A program made the translations under genes and the position numbers. A stretch of DNA of 64,000 nt from Oscillospiraceae bacterium (lineage in GTDB: Bacteria; Bacillota; Clostridia; Oscillospirales; Oscillospiraceae): positions 186,001-250,000 of the forward strand of contig JAFQFA010000002.1 in NCBI GenBank assembly GCA_017398725.1. The letters run 5' to 3'. The notes under the pieces are model-generated. The model worked only from the letters and a program-made list of their open reading frames with translations, did not search any database and was not told the origin of the DNA. Positions 52,976 to 62,549 of the stretch are shown piece after piece (within the stretch, counting starts at the first letter, position 1; each line of letters begins with the position of its first letter).

Positions 52976-53668
52976 TTGGCACTGTACGCAATCGGCGATC
53001 TGCACTTAAGTAACACAACTACAGAAAAACCGATGGACATATTCGGCGGTGCATGGATCGGTTATATGGAAAAGCTCAAGGATGGTCTGTCGATTATACA
53101 GCCGGAAGATACACTTGTTCTGCTTGGAGATCTTTCTTGGGCACTGGACCTTACACAGGCCAAGGATGATTTTGCGTGGATCAATCAAATTCCCGGTCGT
53201 AAAATCATTCTGAAGGGCAACCATGATTATTGGTGGAATACAGTTTCCAAATTCAACAAATTCTGTCAGGAAAACGGCTATACTGACATGCACATTCTGA
53301 ACAATAATCATTTCGAGTATGAAGGTATGGCTATTTGCGGAACAAGAGGTTGGTTCTTTGAAGAAGAACGGGGCAGTGCACAAGACGAAAAAGTGTTTAA
53401 GCGGGAGCTTTTGCGATTGGAAACATCCCTAAAATCCGCCGGCGATCTTCCAAAAACTGTTTTTTTACATTATCCGCCAAAGTATAAAGGCTATGAATGT
53501 TTACCGATATTGGATCTTTTGAAAAAGTATGATGTTCGCCGTTGTTATTACGGTCATTTGCACGGTGCCAGCCATGGTTTAGCAATGGAAGGCCTGTGGG
53601 ATGGTATTGAGTTCAGACTTGTTTCTGCAGATAAGCTGAATTTCTGTCCGCTGCTTGTAAATATGTAA
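52976..53668 (+). CDS. Calcineurin-like metallophosphoesterase
   Basis: The 230-residue protein has the metal ligands of the family in order: DLH (IGDLHL), GDLSW, GNHDYWW, an H in FLHYPP and GHLHGASH. It should hydrolyse a phosphoester in the cytosol; the substrate is unknown. The start is TTG at 52976, six bases after GAGGTGAT; the nearby ATG at 52971 is out of frame. It ends the rplS-to-phosphoesterase gene row. Confidence 0.9.
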   Translation: MALYAIGDLHLSNTTTEKPMDIFGGAWIGYMEKLKDGLSIIQPEDTLVLLGDLSWALDLTQAKDDFAWINQIPGRKIILKGNHDYWWNTVSKFNKFCQENGYTDMHILNNNHFEYEGMAICGTRGWFFEEERGSAQDEKVFKRELLRLETSLKSAGDLPKTVFLHYPPKYKGYECLPILDLLKKYDVRRCYYGHLHGASHGLAMEGLWDGIEFRLVSADKLNFCPLLVNM

Positions 53669-53686
53669 AGATTTTGAAGAAAAGTG

Positions 53687-53715
53687 TAGACAATCCGCGT
53701 ATTCTTTGATAGAAT
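53687..53715 (+). promoter_or_regulatory. Sigma-A promoter of tig
   Basis: TAGACA and TAGAAT are 17 bases apart, about 60 bases before the tig start. Confidence 0.65.
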
Positions 53716-53778
53716 ATTTCGGATGCAAATAACACAAGACAGGCCGTAATACGACCTGATAATTGGGAGGATACAAAA

Positions 53779-55080
53779 ATGAACGTTAAGAGCATTGAGA
53801 AAAAGGGTAATGAAGCAACCATCGTTGTCGAGATCGACAAGGAACTGATGGAATCCGGTGTTCAGAAGGCCTATATGAAGGCACGCAAGAACATTATGAT
53901 CCCCGGCTTCCGCAAGGGCAAGGCCCCCCGCAAGATGATCGAGGCAATGTACGGTGCCCATGTTTTCTATGAAGATGGCCTTGAGGAGATTTTCCCCGAG
54001 GTTTATGAAGAAGCAGTTGTTAAGCAGGATGTGAAGGCCGTAGGCCGTCCCAGCTTGGCTGATCTGCAGATCAGTGACGACAATATCGTCACCATCACTC
54101 TGACCACCGAGACCTATCCCGAGGTTACTTTGGGTGATTACAAGGGCATTGAGGTTGAAAAGGCAGAGGCTGTCGTTACCGATGAGCAGGTTGAGGCCGA
54201 ACTGGACCGCATGGCTCAGAACGTTGCTTCCACCGAGACCGTGGAGCGTGCCGCCGAGATGGGCGATACTGCTAACATTGATTTTGAAGGCTTCGATAAT
54301 GGCGTTCCCTTCGAGGGCGGCAAGGGCGAAGGCTTTGATCTGAAGCTGGGTTCCGGTTCCTTTGTTCCCGGTTTTGAGGAGCAGGTCGTTGGTATGGCTG
54401 CCGGCGAAGAGAAGGATGTCGATATCACTTTCCCCGCTGACTACAAGGCAGATCTGGCCGGCAAGCCTGTTGTCTTCCATGTAAAGGTGAACAAGGTTAC
54501 TGTGACCAACGTTCCTGCAAAGGACGACGAGTTTGCTAAGGATGTTTCCGAGTTTGAGACTTTGGACGCTTTGAAGGCTGATATCCGCGCCAAGGCTCTG
54601 GAAAATGCACAGAAGCAGATCAACTCCGCTTTTGAGCAGGCATGCGTAGAGAAGGCTGCCGAGAACACCACCGTTGACATGCCCAAGGCACTGGTTGAGG
54701 CTGAACTGGACAACCAGATGGAGCGTTTCGGCTATCAGCTGCAGATGAGTGGTTACTCCATGGATGCTTACGCCAAAATGATGGGCGGCGATATGGCAAC
54801 CATGCGCAATGCATTCCGTCCCGCTGCTGAAAAGCAGGCTAAGATCAACGTGACTCTGGCTAAGATCGTCGAGACTGAGGGTGTCACCGTATCCGAGGAC
54901 GAGATCAACGCAGAATTGGAGTCCATGGCTAAGCAGTATGATCTGGAGCTGGAGAAGATCAAGGAAATGGTTCCCGTTGAAGAGATCAAGACCAGCTTGG
55001 AGACCCGTAAGGCTGTTAAGCTGATTGTGGATGCAGCTGTTGCAGTTGCTCCTAAGAAGGAAGAGGAAAACAAGGAATAA
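53779..55080 (+). CDS. tig: Trigger factor
   Basis: Trigger factor is the ribosome-bound chaperone and prolyl isomerase at the nascent chain exit. The 433-residue protein has the ribosome-binding domain with the signature GFRKGKAPRKMIE (about 39-51), the FKBP domain (about 155-240: GDTANIDFEGF, GSGSFVPGFEEQVVGM) and the long helical C-terminal domain. Strong codon bias toward GAG, AAG, CTG and GCC marks high expression. It heads the tig-clpP-clpX row typical of bacteria. Confidence 0.97.
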   Translation: MNVKSIEKKGNEATIVVEIDKELMESGVQKAYMKARKNIMIPGFRKGKAPRKMIEAMYGAHVFYEDGLEEIFPEVYEEAVVKQDVKAVGRPSLADLQISDDNIVTITLTTETYPEVTLGDYKGIEVEKAEAVVTDEQVEAELDRMAQNVASTETVERAAEMGDTANIDFEGFDNGVPFEGGKGEGFDLKLGSGSFVPGFEEQVVGMAAGEEKDVDITFPADYKADLAGKPVVFHVKVNKVTVTNVPAKDDEFAKDVSEFETLDALKADIRAKALENAQKQINSAFEQACVEKAAENTTVDMPKALVEAELDNQMERFGYQLQMSGYSMDAYAKMMGGDMATMRNAFRPAAEKQAKINVTLAKIVETEGVTVSEDEINAELESMAKQYDLELEKIKEMVPVEEIKTSLETRKAVKLIVDAAVAVAPKKEEENKE

Positions 55081-55131
55081 TTTTCCTTTCCAATGGTTAG
55101 AATGTTTCAAACCCTGAAAGGAGACATGACC

Positions 55132-55713
55132 ATGAGTTTTATTCCCTATGTTGTTGAACAGACCAGCCGCGGAGAAAGAAGTTACGATATTTTCTCCCGG
55201 CTGCTCAACGATAGAATCATTTTTCTGTCTGAGGAAGTAAATGATACTACCGCAAGCTTGATCGTTGCCCAGCTTCTGTATCTGGAGGCGCAGGACCCGG
55301 ACAAAGATATTCAGTTTTATATCAACAGTCCCGGTGGCAGTGTTACTGCCGGTATGGCCATTTACGATACAATGCAGTACATTAAGTGCGATGTTGCTAC
55401 AATCTGTGTTGGTATGGCCGCTTCCATGGGCGCATTCCTGCTTTCCGCAGGCACGAAGGGCAAGCGCATGGCGCTGCCTAATTCCGAGATCATGATCCAC
55501 CAGCCTTCTGCAGGCACACAAGGTCAGATCACCGATATGGCAATTCATATGAAGCGCTTGGAGACGATCAAAGCCCGGATGAACCGCATTTTGGCGGATA
55601 ACACCGGCAAATCCGTCGAACAGGTCACAGAAGCCTGTGAGCGCGATAACTTTATGACCTCTGATGAGGCGGTTGCTTTCGGTATCATCGACAAGGTGAT
55701 CGAGCATCACTGA
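55132..55713 (+). CDS. clpP: ATP-dependent Clp protease proteolytic subunit
   Basis: ClpP forms the 14-mer proteolytic chamber used with ClpX. The 193-residue protein has the catalytic Ser in [11 protein letters not shown] (near 97), His in [10 protein letters not shown] (near 122) and Asp near 171 (ERDNFMT). The ATG at 55132 follows AAGGAG; an earlier in-frame start has no site. No CtsR operator was seen upstream. Confidence 0.97.
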   Translation: MSFIPYVVEQTSRGERSYDIFSRLLNDRIIFLSEEVNDTTASLIVAQLLYLEAQDPDKDIQFYINSPGGSVTAGMAIYDTMQYIKCDVATICVGMAASMGAFLLSAGTKGKRMALPNSEIMIHQPSAGTQGQITDMAIHMKRLETIKARMNRILADNTGKSVEQVTEACERDNFMTSDEAVAFGIIDKVIEHH

Positions 55714-55738
55714 TCCTTAGAAAGGCGGTAACCGTTCC

Positions 55739-56974
55739 ATGGCAAAACAAGAGCAAAAGTCCCTTTGCTGCTCTTTTTGCGGCAAGCCGGAGTCTCAGGC
55801 TCGCTTGATCGCAGGTCCCGGTGTTTATATTTGCAGCGATTGTGTGGATGCTTGCTGCGATTTGCTCCGGGAGGACCAGTCAAATACTGATCAGCCGCAA
55901 AATTTGCCCACTCCTATGGAGATGAAGGCTTATATGGACAGCTATATCATCGGGCAGGATGACGCTAAAATGGCGCTGGCTGTTGCTGTCTATAACCACT
56001 ACAAACGTATTTATTTTGCTGGCCAGACCGATGTAGAGCTCCAAAAGAGCAATATTCTGATGATCGGTCCCACCGGAAGCGGCAAAACATTGTTTGCACA
56101 AACACTGGCCAAGTTTTTAAATGTTCCCTTCGCAATCGCGGATGCAACAACATTGACGGAAGCCGGCTATGTGGGTGATGATGTTGAGAACATTCTGGTT
56201 CGCTTGCTTCAGGCTGCTGATTTCGATGTAGAACTTGCACAGCGCGGTATTATCTACATCGACGAAATGGACAAGATCGCCCGCAAGAGCGAAAATACAT
56301 CCATAACCCGTGATGTTTCCGGTGAAGGTGTGCAGCAGGCACTGCTGAAGATACTGGAAGGAACGGTTGCCAGTGTTCCCCCGCAGGGTGGACGTAAACA
56401 CCCGCAGCAGGAAACCATCAAGGTCGATACAAAGAACATTCTCTTTATCTGCGGCGGTGCTTTTGACGGCTTGGATAAAATAATCGAAGCCAGAACAGAC
56501 CGTTCTGCAATCGGCTTTGATGCACCGGTGGAAAGCAAGAAGAACCGCGACATTGGAAAGCTTTTTGCGCAAGTACAACCCCATGACCTTTTGAAATTCG
56601 GTATTATTCCCGAATTGGTCGGCAGAATGCCCGTAATCACAACACTGAAGGATCTGAAAAAGGAAGATCTGATTCGCATTCTCACAGAACCGAACAATGC
56701 TTTGACCAAGCAGTATGCAGCATTGCTGGAAATGGATCATGTTCAACTGGAGATCCAACCGGAAGCACTGGACGAGATTGCACAAAAAGCTATTGAACGG
56801 CAAATCGGTGCAAGAGGTTTGCGTGCAGTTATGGAGCAGATCATGATCAAGATCATGTACACGATCCCCTCTGATTTGACCATTAAAAAGGTTATTGTTA
56901 CCCCTCAGTGTGTAAATGGCGCAGAAGCAACCCTTGTGCGGGATGCTGCAAATCCCAGAAGACCGATGATCTAA
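55739..56974 (+). CDS. clpX: Clp protease ATP-binding subunit ClpX
   Basis: ClpX unfolds tagged substrates and feeds them to ClpP. The 411-residue AAA+ protein has the N-terminal zinc-binding domain (CSFCGKP, then CSDCVD, about 11-37), Walker A GPTGSGKT (about 109-116), Walker [10 protein letters not shown], sensor motifs, and the RKHPQQE pore-region loop. It lies 25 bases after clpP. Confidence 0.97.
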   Translation: MAKQEQKSLCCSFCGKPESQARLIAGPGVYICSDCVDACCDLLREDQSNTDQPQNLPTPMEMKAYMDSYIIGQDDAKMALAVAVYNHYKRIYFAGQTDVELQKSNILMIGPTGSGKTLFAQTLAKFLNVPFAIADATTLTEAGYVGDDVENILVRLLQAADFDVELAQRGIIYIDEMDKIARKSENTSITRDVSGEGVQQALLKILEGTVASVPPQGGRKHPQQETIKVDTKNILFICGGAFDGLDKIIEARTDRSAIGFDAPVESKKNRDIGKLFAQVQPHDLLKFGIIPELVGRMPVITTLKDLKKEDLIRILTEPNNALTKQYAALLEMDHVQLEIQPEALDEIAQKAIERQIGARGLRAVMEQIMIKIMYTIPSDLTIKKVIVTPQCVNGAEATLVRDAANPRRPMI

Positions 56975-56988
56975 GTAAATTATTATGC

Positions 56989-57015
56989 AAGGGGGTAGAA
57001 ATCTACCCCCTTTTT
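56989..57015 (+). terminator. Terminator between clpX and lon
   Basis: AAGGGGGTAG pairs with CTACCCCCTT across a 4-base loop and ends in TTTTT. Partial read-through to lon is possible since lon begins 22 bases later. Confidence 0.88.
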
Positions 57016-57036
57016 ACCCCCTAAGGAGGGCTTATT

Positions 57037-59439
57037 ATGAAAGAAATCTACGCAGGCTCCAATATGCCAATTCTGGCATTACGGGGCATTGCTGTATACC
57101 CGGACCAAACTGTTCATTTCGATATTGGTAGAATGAAGTCCGCTTTGGCCCTTGAAGCAGCCATGAAAAAAGATCAAATTCTCCTTTTGGTACCTCAAAA
57201 GGACCTTTTGGATGAGGATCCCGATCTTTCCGGCTTATACCCAGTTGGAACTGTTGTCCGGATTAAGCAGATATTAAAACCGCAAGGTGATAATATTCGT
57301 GTACTTGTGGCCGGCATTCACCGTGCAAAAATTACGGAATTGACCCAAAATGCACCGTACCTTTCCGGCACGGTAGAAGCATTGGATTCGATGCCTTACA
57401 CCGAAAGCCTTCGTACGAAGGCAATGCGCAGAGAAGCGGTGGCGTTATACGGCAGCTATATGGATGTTGCAGAGCATCCTGCGCAAGGCGTTCACTTAAA
57501 AATTATTGCATCGGATGATTGCGGCTATATTGCAGACACGATTTCTCAAAACGCCGGTTTTGACTATCGGGATAAGGCCAAGCATCTTTGCCAGTTGAAT
57601 CCGGTGCGCCGCTTGGAAAATGTCCTTCGATGCCTCCATATGGAGGTACAGATGCTGCAGCTGGAGTCTGATATTCAGGAGCGCACGAAAGTCCTGATTG
57701 ATCAAAATCAAAGAGATTACTATCTGCGAGAACAAATTAAGGCAATCCGTGAAGAGCTGGGTGAAGCAGATGAGCATGAGGAATTCTCTGAGTATGAGAA
57801 AAAGGTCCTTATGCTGAATCTCCCTCAGGAATCGGAGCAGAAACTTTTAAAAGATGTCGCCCGACTTAAAAAGCAGCCCTTCGGGTCTTCCGAAGCTTCT
57901 GTATTGCGCAACTATCTTGACACAGTACTGGAGCTACCTTGGAACACAAAAACAAAGGAGCGCATTGATATCGGGGCAGCAAAGAAAATCCTCGACAAAG
58001 ACCACTATGGCATGGATAAGGTAAAAGAACGGATCTTGGAAACATTGGCCGTTCGGCAGCTGGCTCCCGAAATGCCGCCGCAGATTCTGTGTCTGGTTGG
58101 CCCTCCCGGTGTTGGCAAGACATCTGTAGCCTATTCCATCGCCCGTAGCTTAAACCGAAAAATGGCACGTATCGCGTTGGGTGGCGTTCATGATGAAGCA
58201 GATATCCGCGGACACCGAAAAACCTACGTAGGCGCGATGCCCGGACGGATTCTTTCCGCCATGATCCAAGCCGGAAGCTGTAATCCTGTTTTGCTGCTGG
58301 ATGAGGTTGACAAAATGGGTTCTGATCATCGCGGTGATCCCGGTGCAGCCTTGTTAGAGGTTTTGGACGGCGAGCAAAACAAGACATATAGAGATCATTA
58401 TCTTGAAATCCCCTTTGATCTAAGCGATGTCATGTTTATCACCACTGCAAATACAACCGATACGATTCCCAGACCCTTACTTGACCGCATGGAAATTATT
58501 GAGTTGGGATCCTATACAGATGAAGAAAAGCGCATGATCGCTAAAAATCATCTGGTTCCGAAGCAATTGAAAAACCATGGTTTGAAGAAGTCCCAGCTGC
58601 GCATATCCGAGGATGCCATCCGTGAGGTGATCCGTTGTTATACGAAAGAATCCGGCGTAAGAAAGCTTGAGCGTAATATTGCGCAAATCTGCAGAAAAGC
58701 GGATATGATTTTACTGGATGACCCGGAGCGCAAAACAGTGGCTGTTTCCGGCAGCAATCTGGAGCAGTTTATCGGACAGCGGAAATATCTTCCCGACCGA
58801 ATCCCGGGAGCTGATCAGATCGGCTTAGTGACAGGTCTTGCTTGGACATCTGTCGGCGGTGAAACTTTGGAAGTAGAAGTCAATGTCATGGACGGAACTG
58901 GTAAGCTGGAATTAACCGGCAATTTGGGTGATGTAATGAAGGAATCCGCTCATGCCGCAATCAGCTACATTCGCGCGAATGCAAATAAACTTTCTGTTCC
59001 CACTGACTTTTATAAAACCAAAGACATTCATGTGCATTTCCCCGAGGGCGCTGTACCCAAGGACGGACCTTCTGCCGGTATCACTGTTTGTACTGCGATT
59101 GTATCAGCGTTGACAGACACAACCGTTCGCTCTGATGTGGCAATGACCGGTGAGATCTCTATCCGCGGTCGTGTTCTGCCGATCGGCGGCTTAAAAGAGA
59201 AGACAATGGCCGCTTTGCGCAACGGAATCCGGACTGTCATCATTCCTAAGGATAACGAAAAAGACCTTGCTGATATTGACCCCATTGTTCGCAATGCACT
59301 GAACTTTATTGCAGTTTCCCATGTAAATGAAGTGCTGGATGTAGCCTTAAATCGTGTAAATGAACTGGATCCCTCGATTATTAAGGACATCCCGCAGGAA
59401 GCCCGAAGAAAAGCAAGAAATAATTATATTCAGCAGTGA
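57037..59439 (+). CDS. lon: ATP-dependent protease Lon
   Basis: Lon degrades misfolded and regulatory proteins. The 800-residue protein has the LON substrate domain (about 10-205), AAA+ Walker [10 protein letters not shown] (about 355-363) and Walker [11 protein letters not shown], and the protease domain with the Ser in KDGPSAGIT and Lys in [17 protein letters not shown] precedes the ATG. The order clpX-lon-engB is conserved across Firmicutes. Confidence 0.97.
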   Translation: MKEIYAGSNMPILALRGIAVYPDQTVHFDIGRMKSALALEAAMKKDQILLLVPQKDLLDEDPDLSGLYPVGTVVRIKQILKPQGDNIRVLVAGIHRAKITELTQNAPYLSGTVEALDSMPYTESLRTKAMRREAVALYGSYMDVAEHPAQGVHLKIIASDDCGYIADTISQNAGFDYRDKAKHLCQLNPVRRLENVLRCLHMEVQMLQLESDIQERTKVLIDQNQRDYYLREQIKAIREELGEADEHEEFSEYEKKVLMLNLPQESEQKLLKDVARLKKQPFGSSEASVLRNYLDTVLELPWNTKTKERIDIGAAKKILDKDHYGMDKVKERILETLAVRQLAPEMPPQILCLVGPPGVGKTSVAYSIARSLNRKMARIALGGVHDEADIRGHRKTYVGAMPGRILSAMIQAGSCNPVLLLDEVDKMGSDHRGDPGAALLEVLDGEQNKTYRDHYLEIPFDLSDVMFITTANTTDTIPRPLLDRMEIIELGSYTDEEKRMIAKNHLVPKQLKNHGLKKSQLRISEDAIREVIRCYTKESGVRKLERNIAQICRKADMILLDDPERKTVAVSGSNLEQFIGQRKYLPDRIPGADQIGLVTGLAWTSVGGETLEVEVNVMDGTGKLELTGNLGDVMKESAHAAISYIRANANKLSVPTDFYKTKDIHVHFPEGAVPKDGPSAGITVCTAIVSALTDTTVRSDVAMTGEISIRGRVLPIGGLKEKTMAALRNGIRTVIIPKDNEKDLADIDPIVRNALNFIAVSHVNEVLDVALNRVNELDPSIIKDIPQEARRKARNNYIQQ

Positions 59440-59448
59440 GGAATACCA

Positions 59449-60033
59449 ATGAACCTTCATAATGTTGAGTTTTTGATCTCTGCAGCATCCACCAAGGATT
59501 TTCCGCTGAAAAAGTATCCCGAGATTGCCTTTGCAGGAAAATCCAATGTTGGCAAATCTTCCGTGATTAACCGTCTGCTTCAGCGTAAAAACTTTGCCCG
59601 GGTAGGGGAGAAGCCCGGCAAAACCATCCATGTCAATTATTTTACTGTGGATCAGAAATGTTATTTCGTCGACCTTCCCGGTTATGGTTTTGCAAAGGTT
59701 TCACAAGCAGAAAAAGACCGTTGGGGTCGTTTAATGGAAAGCTATTTTGCGGCAAACAGAATCGATCTCGGTGTGCTAATCGTCGATGCACGACATGCGC
59801 CCACAAATAACGACATCACCATGGCCCGTTGGTTTTTAGACAGCGGATGCCCCTTTGTCGTGGTTGCCAACAAGCATGATAAGCTGAAAAAGAGTGAAAT
59901 TGATCCAAATACAAAAACAATTCGGGAAGATCTTGAATTACCGGACAACTGCCCCATCATCATGTTTTCTGCAGAAAAAGGAACCGGTAGGGAAGACCTG
60001 CTCAAGCAGATTTTGTCCGTCGTTGAAAGCTGA
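59449..60033 (+). CDS. engB: Ribosome biogenesis GTP-binding protein EngB/YsxC
   Basis: EngB is an essential GTPase of 50S assembly. The 194-residue protein has G1 GKSNVGKSS (about 28-36), G2 region GKTIHVNYF, G3 DLPGYGFAKV, and G4 NKHDK. It follows lon by 9 bases, as in most Firmicutes, and ends at a strong terminator. Confidence 0.96.
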   Translation: MNLHNVEFLISAASTKDFPLKKYPEIAFAGKSNVGKSSVINRLLQRKNFARVGEKPGKTIHVNYFTVDQKCYFVDLPGYGFAKVSQAEKDRWGRLMESYFAANRIDLGVLIVDARHAPTNNDITMARWFLDSGCPFVVVANKHDKLKKSEIDPNTKTIREDLELPDNCPIIMFSAEKGTGREDLLKQILSVVES

Positions 60034-60045
60034 TCGTATCTCAAT

Positions 60046-60084
60046 AAAAAATACCGTGTATCACAATGGATACACGGTATTTTT
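60046..60084. terminator. Bidirectional terminator, engB versus TSCPD gene
   Basis: AAAATACCGTGTATC pairs with GATACACGGTATTTT around a 6-base loop, with T runs on both strands. Confidence 0.9.
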
Positions 60085-60090
60085 ATGCCA

Positions 60091-60342
60091 TTATTTCTCT
60101 TGCATCGCTTTCTTTAATGCCGTTGCAAGCTGGTCGGGGCAAGAGGTAGGCTTCATGCCGCAACGGATCCCGCTGATGCGATCAATCACTTCCTGCACAT
60201 CCATGCCTTCAACAAGACGGCCGATACCTTGCAAATTTCCATTACAGCCACTGATAAATTCTACATTTTTGACCTTACCGTCTTCAATATCAAACAATAT
60301 CTTCTGGGAACATGTTCCTTTTGTTTTGTATTCGTAATGCAT
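60091..60342 (-). CDS. TSCPD-domain protein, TIGR03905 family
   Basis: The 83-residue protein has the conserved cysteines and the family sequence TSCPDQLATAL near its end, plus TKGTCSQKI and SGCNGNLQGI. TSCPD domains also occur at the C-terminus of some ribonucleotide reductases; free-standing versions have no known function. The ATG at 60342 lies 11 bases after GAGGAG; GTG at 60354 overlaps that site. It follows ybaK by 15 bases. Confidence 0.9.
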   Translation of the reverse strand: MHYEYKTKGTCSQKILFDIEDGKVKNVEFISGCNGNLQGIGRLVEGMDVQEVIDRISGIRCGMKPTSCPDQLATALKKAMQEK

Positions 60343-60357
60343 TATATTTTCCACTCC

Positions 60358-60837
60358 TCAGCAAATAATATCTGCAATTTCTGCATCCAGTAAATCGATG
60401 ATCACCTGTGGCGACAGGATCATTTGATGTCCCCGTTCTCCGGCTGACACTGCAATTTCGTCCCATAGCAAACATGTTTCGTCGATGTATGTGGGATACC
60501 TCTTTTTCATTCCTAGGGGACTGCAACCGCCCCGAATATAACCTGTTGTTGACAGCAATTCATTTACATGTAGCATCTGAATGCTTTTATCTGAAGCCGC
60601 TTTAGCGGCTAATTTCAAATCCAACTCGCAACATACAGGTATGCAAAACACGCAAATACCAGTATTCGGTCCTTTTGCAACCAGTGTTTTGAATACTTGT
60701 TCCGGCGGCATGCCAATCGCCTGTGCTGCTAAGTTACCATCCAGATTGTTGGGATCATAGTCATAGCAAGCTTCTTTGCAGGCATAACCGGCTTGCTCAA
60801 CAATACGAATTGCGTTTGTTTTCTTCGCCAAATTCAT
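60358..60837 (-). CDS. ybaK: Cys-tRNA(Pro)/Cys deacylase, YbaK/EbsC family
   Basis: YbaK clears tRNA-Pro mischarged with cysteine. The 159-residue protein has the family features: N-terminal KKTNAIRIVEQAG, Lys in FKTLVAKG, and GGCSPLGMKKRYP. There is no Shine-Dalgarno before the ATG at 60837 (or GTG at 60840); instead a TATAAT ends 12 bases upstream, so the message should be nearly leaderless. It probably shares a transcript with the TSCPD gene. Confidence 0.92.
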   Translation of the reverse strand: MNLAKKTNAIRIVEQAGYACKEACYDYDPNNLDGNLAAQAIGMPPEQVFKTLVAKGPNTGICVFCIPVCCELDLKLAAKAASDKSIQMLHVNELLSTTGYIRGGCSPLGMKKRYPTYIDETCLLWDEIAVSAGERGHQMILSPQVIIDLLDAEIADIIC

Positions 60838-60848
60838 CACCGGAGGTC

Positions 60849-60877
60849 ATTATACGATATTCGGTGACGACTTTCAA
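60849..60877 (-). promoter_or_regulatory. Sigma-A promoter of ybaK, leaderless arrangement
   Basis: TTGAAA and a perfect TATAAT are 17 bases apart on the minus strand; the expected start of transcription is 4-6 bases before the ybaK ATG. Confidence 0.75.
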
Positions 60878-60928
60878 GTGGGAATTGATTTGATATAAGG
60901 GGGTATCCTAGAAAAAGGAGGGATCTAT

Positions 60929-61633
60929 ATGCAAGATGAAAAAGACTTGGCAGTGACGAAAGAAGAACGGGAACGAATAAACGATCTCGGTTCACAAATC
61001 ACAAAAGGAACGCGCGGAAATATTTATACCCTAACAATCATTGGACAGATCGAAGGACATCAGGTACTTCCGGAAACCGCAAAAACAACGAAATACGAGC
61101 ATATTTTACCTTTGCTTGCAGGAATAGAGGAAAGTGAGGAAATTGATGGCCTGCTGATTCTTCTCAATACCGTAGGCGGCGACATTGAGGCAGGTTTGGC
61201 AATTGCCGAAATGATTGCAGGTATGAGTAAACCTACTGTTTCTCTGGTCCTTGGCGGCGGTCACTCTATTGGTATCCCGCTGGCAGTCTGTACAAAAAAA
61301 TCATTCATCACACCTACCGCAAGCATGACTGTTCATCCGGTAAGAATGACAGGCTTGGTTGTCGGTGCGCCCCAAACCTTCCGATATTTTCAGCGGATCC
61401 AAGAACAAATCGCCGATTTTGTTACTGCTAATTCCGGCATTTCCAAAGACCAGTTTGAAAAATTTATGATGGCAACAGGTCAGATGGCTACCGATGTTGG
61501 TACGATCCTATACGGCAAGGAAGCAGTCGCATCCGGCTTGATTGACCAACTGGGCGGATTGAGTGATGCGATGGGCGCGCTTCACAGTATGATCGATGAT
61601 TACAAAAAGGAAAAATCAAAAGATTCAGAATAA
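60929..61633 (+). CDS. Clp-fold serine protease, TepA/YmfB-like
   Basis: The 234-residue protein has a ClpP-like fold: LLILLNTVGGDIEAGLAIAEMIA, nucleophile Ser in GGGHSIGIPLA and His in SMTVHPVRM. The B. subtilis homologue TepA was described as affecting protein export, and is encoded close to spoIIIE/ftsK, as here. It has no signal peptide or membrane helix. AGGAGGG precedes the ATG. Confidence 0.88.
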   Translation: MQDEKDLAVTKEERERINDLGSQITKGTRGNIYTLTIIGQIEGHQVLPETAKTTKYEHILPLLAGIEESEEIDGLLILLNTVGGDIEAGLAIAEMIAGMSKPTVSLVLGGGHSIGIPLAVCTKKSFITPTASMTVHPVRMTGLVVGAPQTFRYFQRIQEQIADFVTANSGISKDQFEKFMMATGQMATDVGTILYGKEAVASGLIDQLGGLSDAMGALHSMIDDYKKEKSKDSE

Positions 61634-61708
61634 TTATTTTGCATTTCTACTGGAATTTCCGGTGCAGATATGGTATTATAGATAAAATTATGTCAAGGAG
61701 GTGCGGGG

Positions 61709-62527
61709 ATGAATTGGTTTGCATGTATCATATACGGTTTGGCCATGGGTTTTGTTGAATTCATTCCCGTTTCTTCCGGCGCGCAGGGACAAATTCTGCA
61801 GGAAATATTCGGTGCAACGAAACCAGATCCCGTGCGCGATCTGGTCGTACATATTTTTTCATTATCCGCCTTCTTTTTTGTTTGGAGAAATCCGCTGGAG
61901 ACCTTCCGTCAGGATCGGCGCATGATCCAGCGGGGGACAAGAAGCAACAATCAGATGTACCGTGGCAATGCAGATTCGAGATTTGTTAGATCCGCAGTTT
62001 TACCTATGTTGATCTGCATGGTTCTTGCACTATATTTTAATGGAAACAGAGGTCTGCCTTCCACCGCATCTTTGCTGTTGTTGGGTGGAGTTGTTCTGTA
62101 TATTCCGGAACGGTTGCTTCAGGGCAATAAATCTGCCCGTTCCATGTCCGCCCTTGATGCTGTCCTCATCGGCGTCGCATCCGCACTTGGTGCGATACCG
62201 GGACTATCTAGGATCGGCATGGGCATCAGCGTCAGTATCATGCGTGGTGCAGATAGAAAACATGCGCTGAACTGGGCTTATTTACTCTCCGTTTCTGCTC
62301 TGATCCTTATGACCTTAGGGGATCTTTTTAACCTAATCGCTTCCCCATCGGGAATCTTTCTTTGTACCGGTTTCGGTGGATACCTGCTCATGGCAATTTT
62401 TTCCTTTGCTGGCGCTTATCTTTCTGTATTTACCATGCGGAACGTGATCGTGCACCGGGGTTTGCATGCCTTTGCTTACTATTCTTGGGGTGCTGCCTTG
62501 TTTGCATTTATTCTCTATTTACTTTGA
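61709..62527 (+). CDS. Divergent undecaprenyl-diphosphatase UppP/BacA family protein
   Basis: UppP dephosphorylates undecaprenyl pyrophosphate to recycle the wall lipid carrier. The 272-residue, multi-helix protein keeps EFIPVSS and PGLSRIGMG, the two family signatures. However, the first residue of the catalytic (E/Q)XXXE is Met13, and the conserved His six residues after the Pro of PVSS is Gln26. Activity is therefore uncertain. AGGAGGT precedes the ATG; ftsK follows by 22 bases. Confidence 0.82.
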   Translation: MNWFACIIYGLAMGFVEFIPVSSGAQGQILQEIFGATKPDPVRDLVVHIFSLSAFFFVWRNPLETFRQDRRMIQRGTRSNNQMYRGNADSRFVRSAVLPMLICMVLALYFNGNRGLPSTASLLLLGGVVLYIPERLLQGNKSARSMSALDAVLIGVASALGAIPGLSRIGMGISVSIMRGADRKHALNWAYLLSVSALILMTLGDLFNLIASPSGIFLCTGFGGYLLMAIFSFAGAYLSVFTMRNVIVHRGLHAFAYYSWGAALFAFILYLL

Positions 62528-62549
62528 CTTGTAGTGTGAGGTGCTTTTG

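Noticed and set aside
53554-55710. 718-codon frame antisense to tig and clpP
   Set aside because: Spans several unrelated genes on the other strand; low-complexity composition and no start signal.
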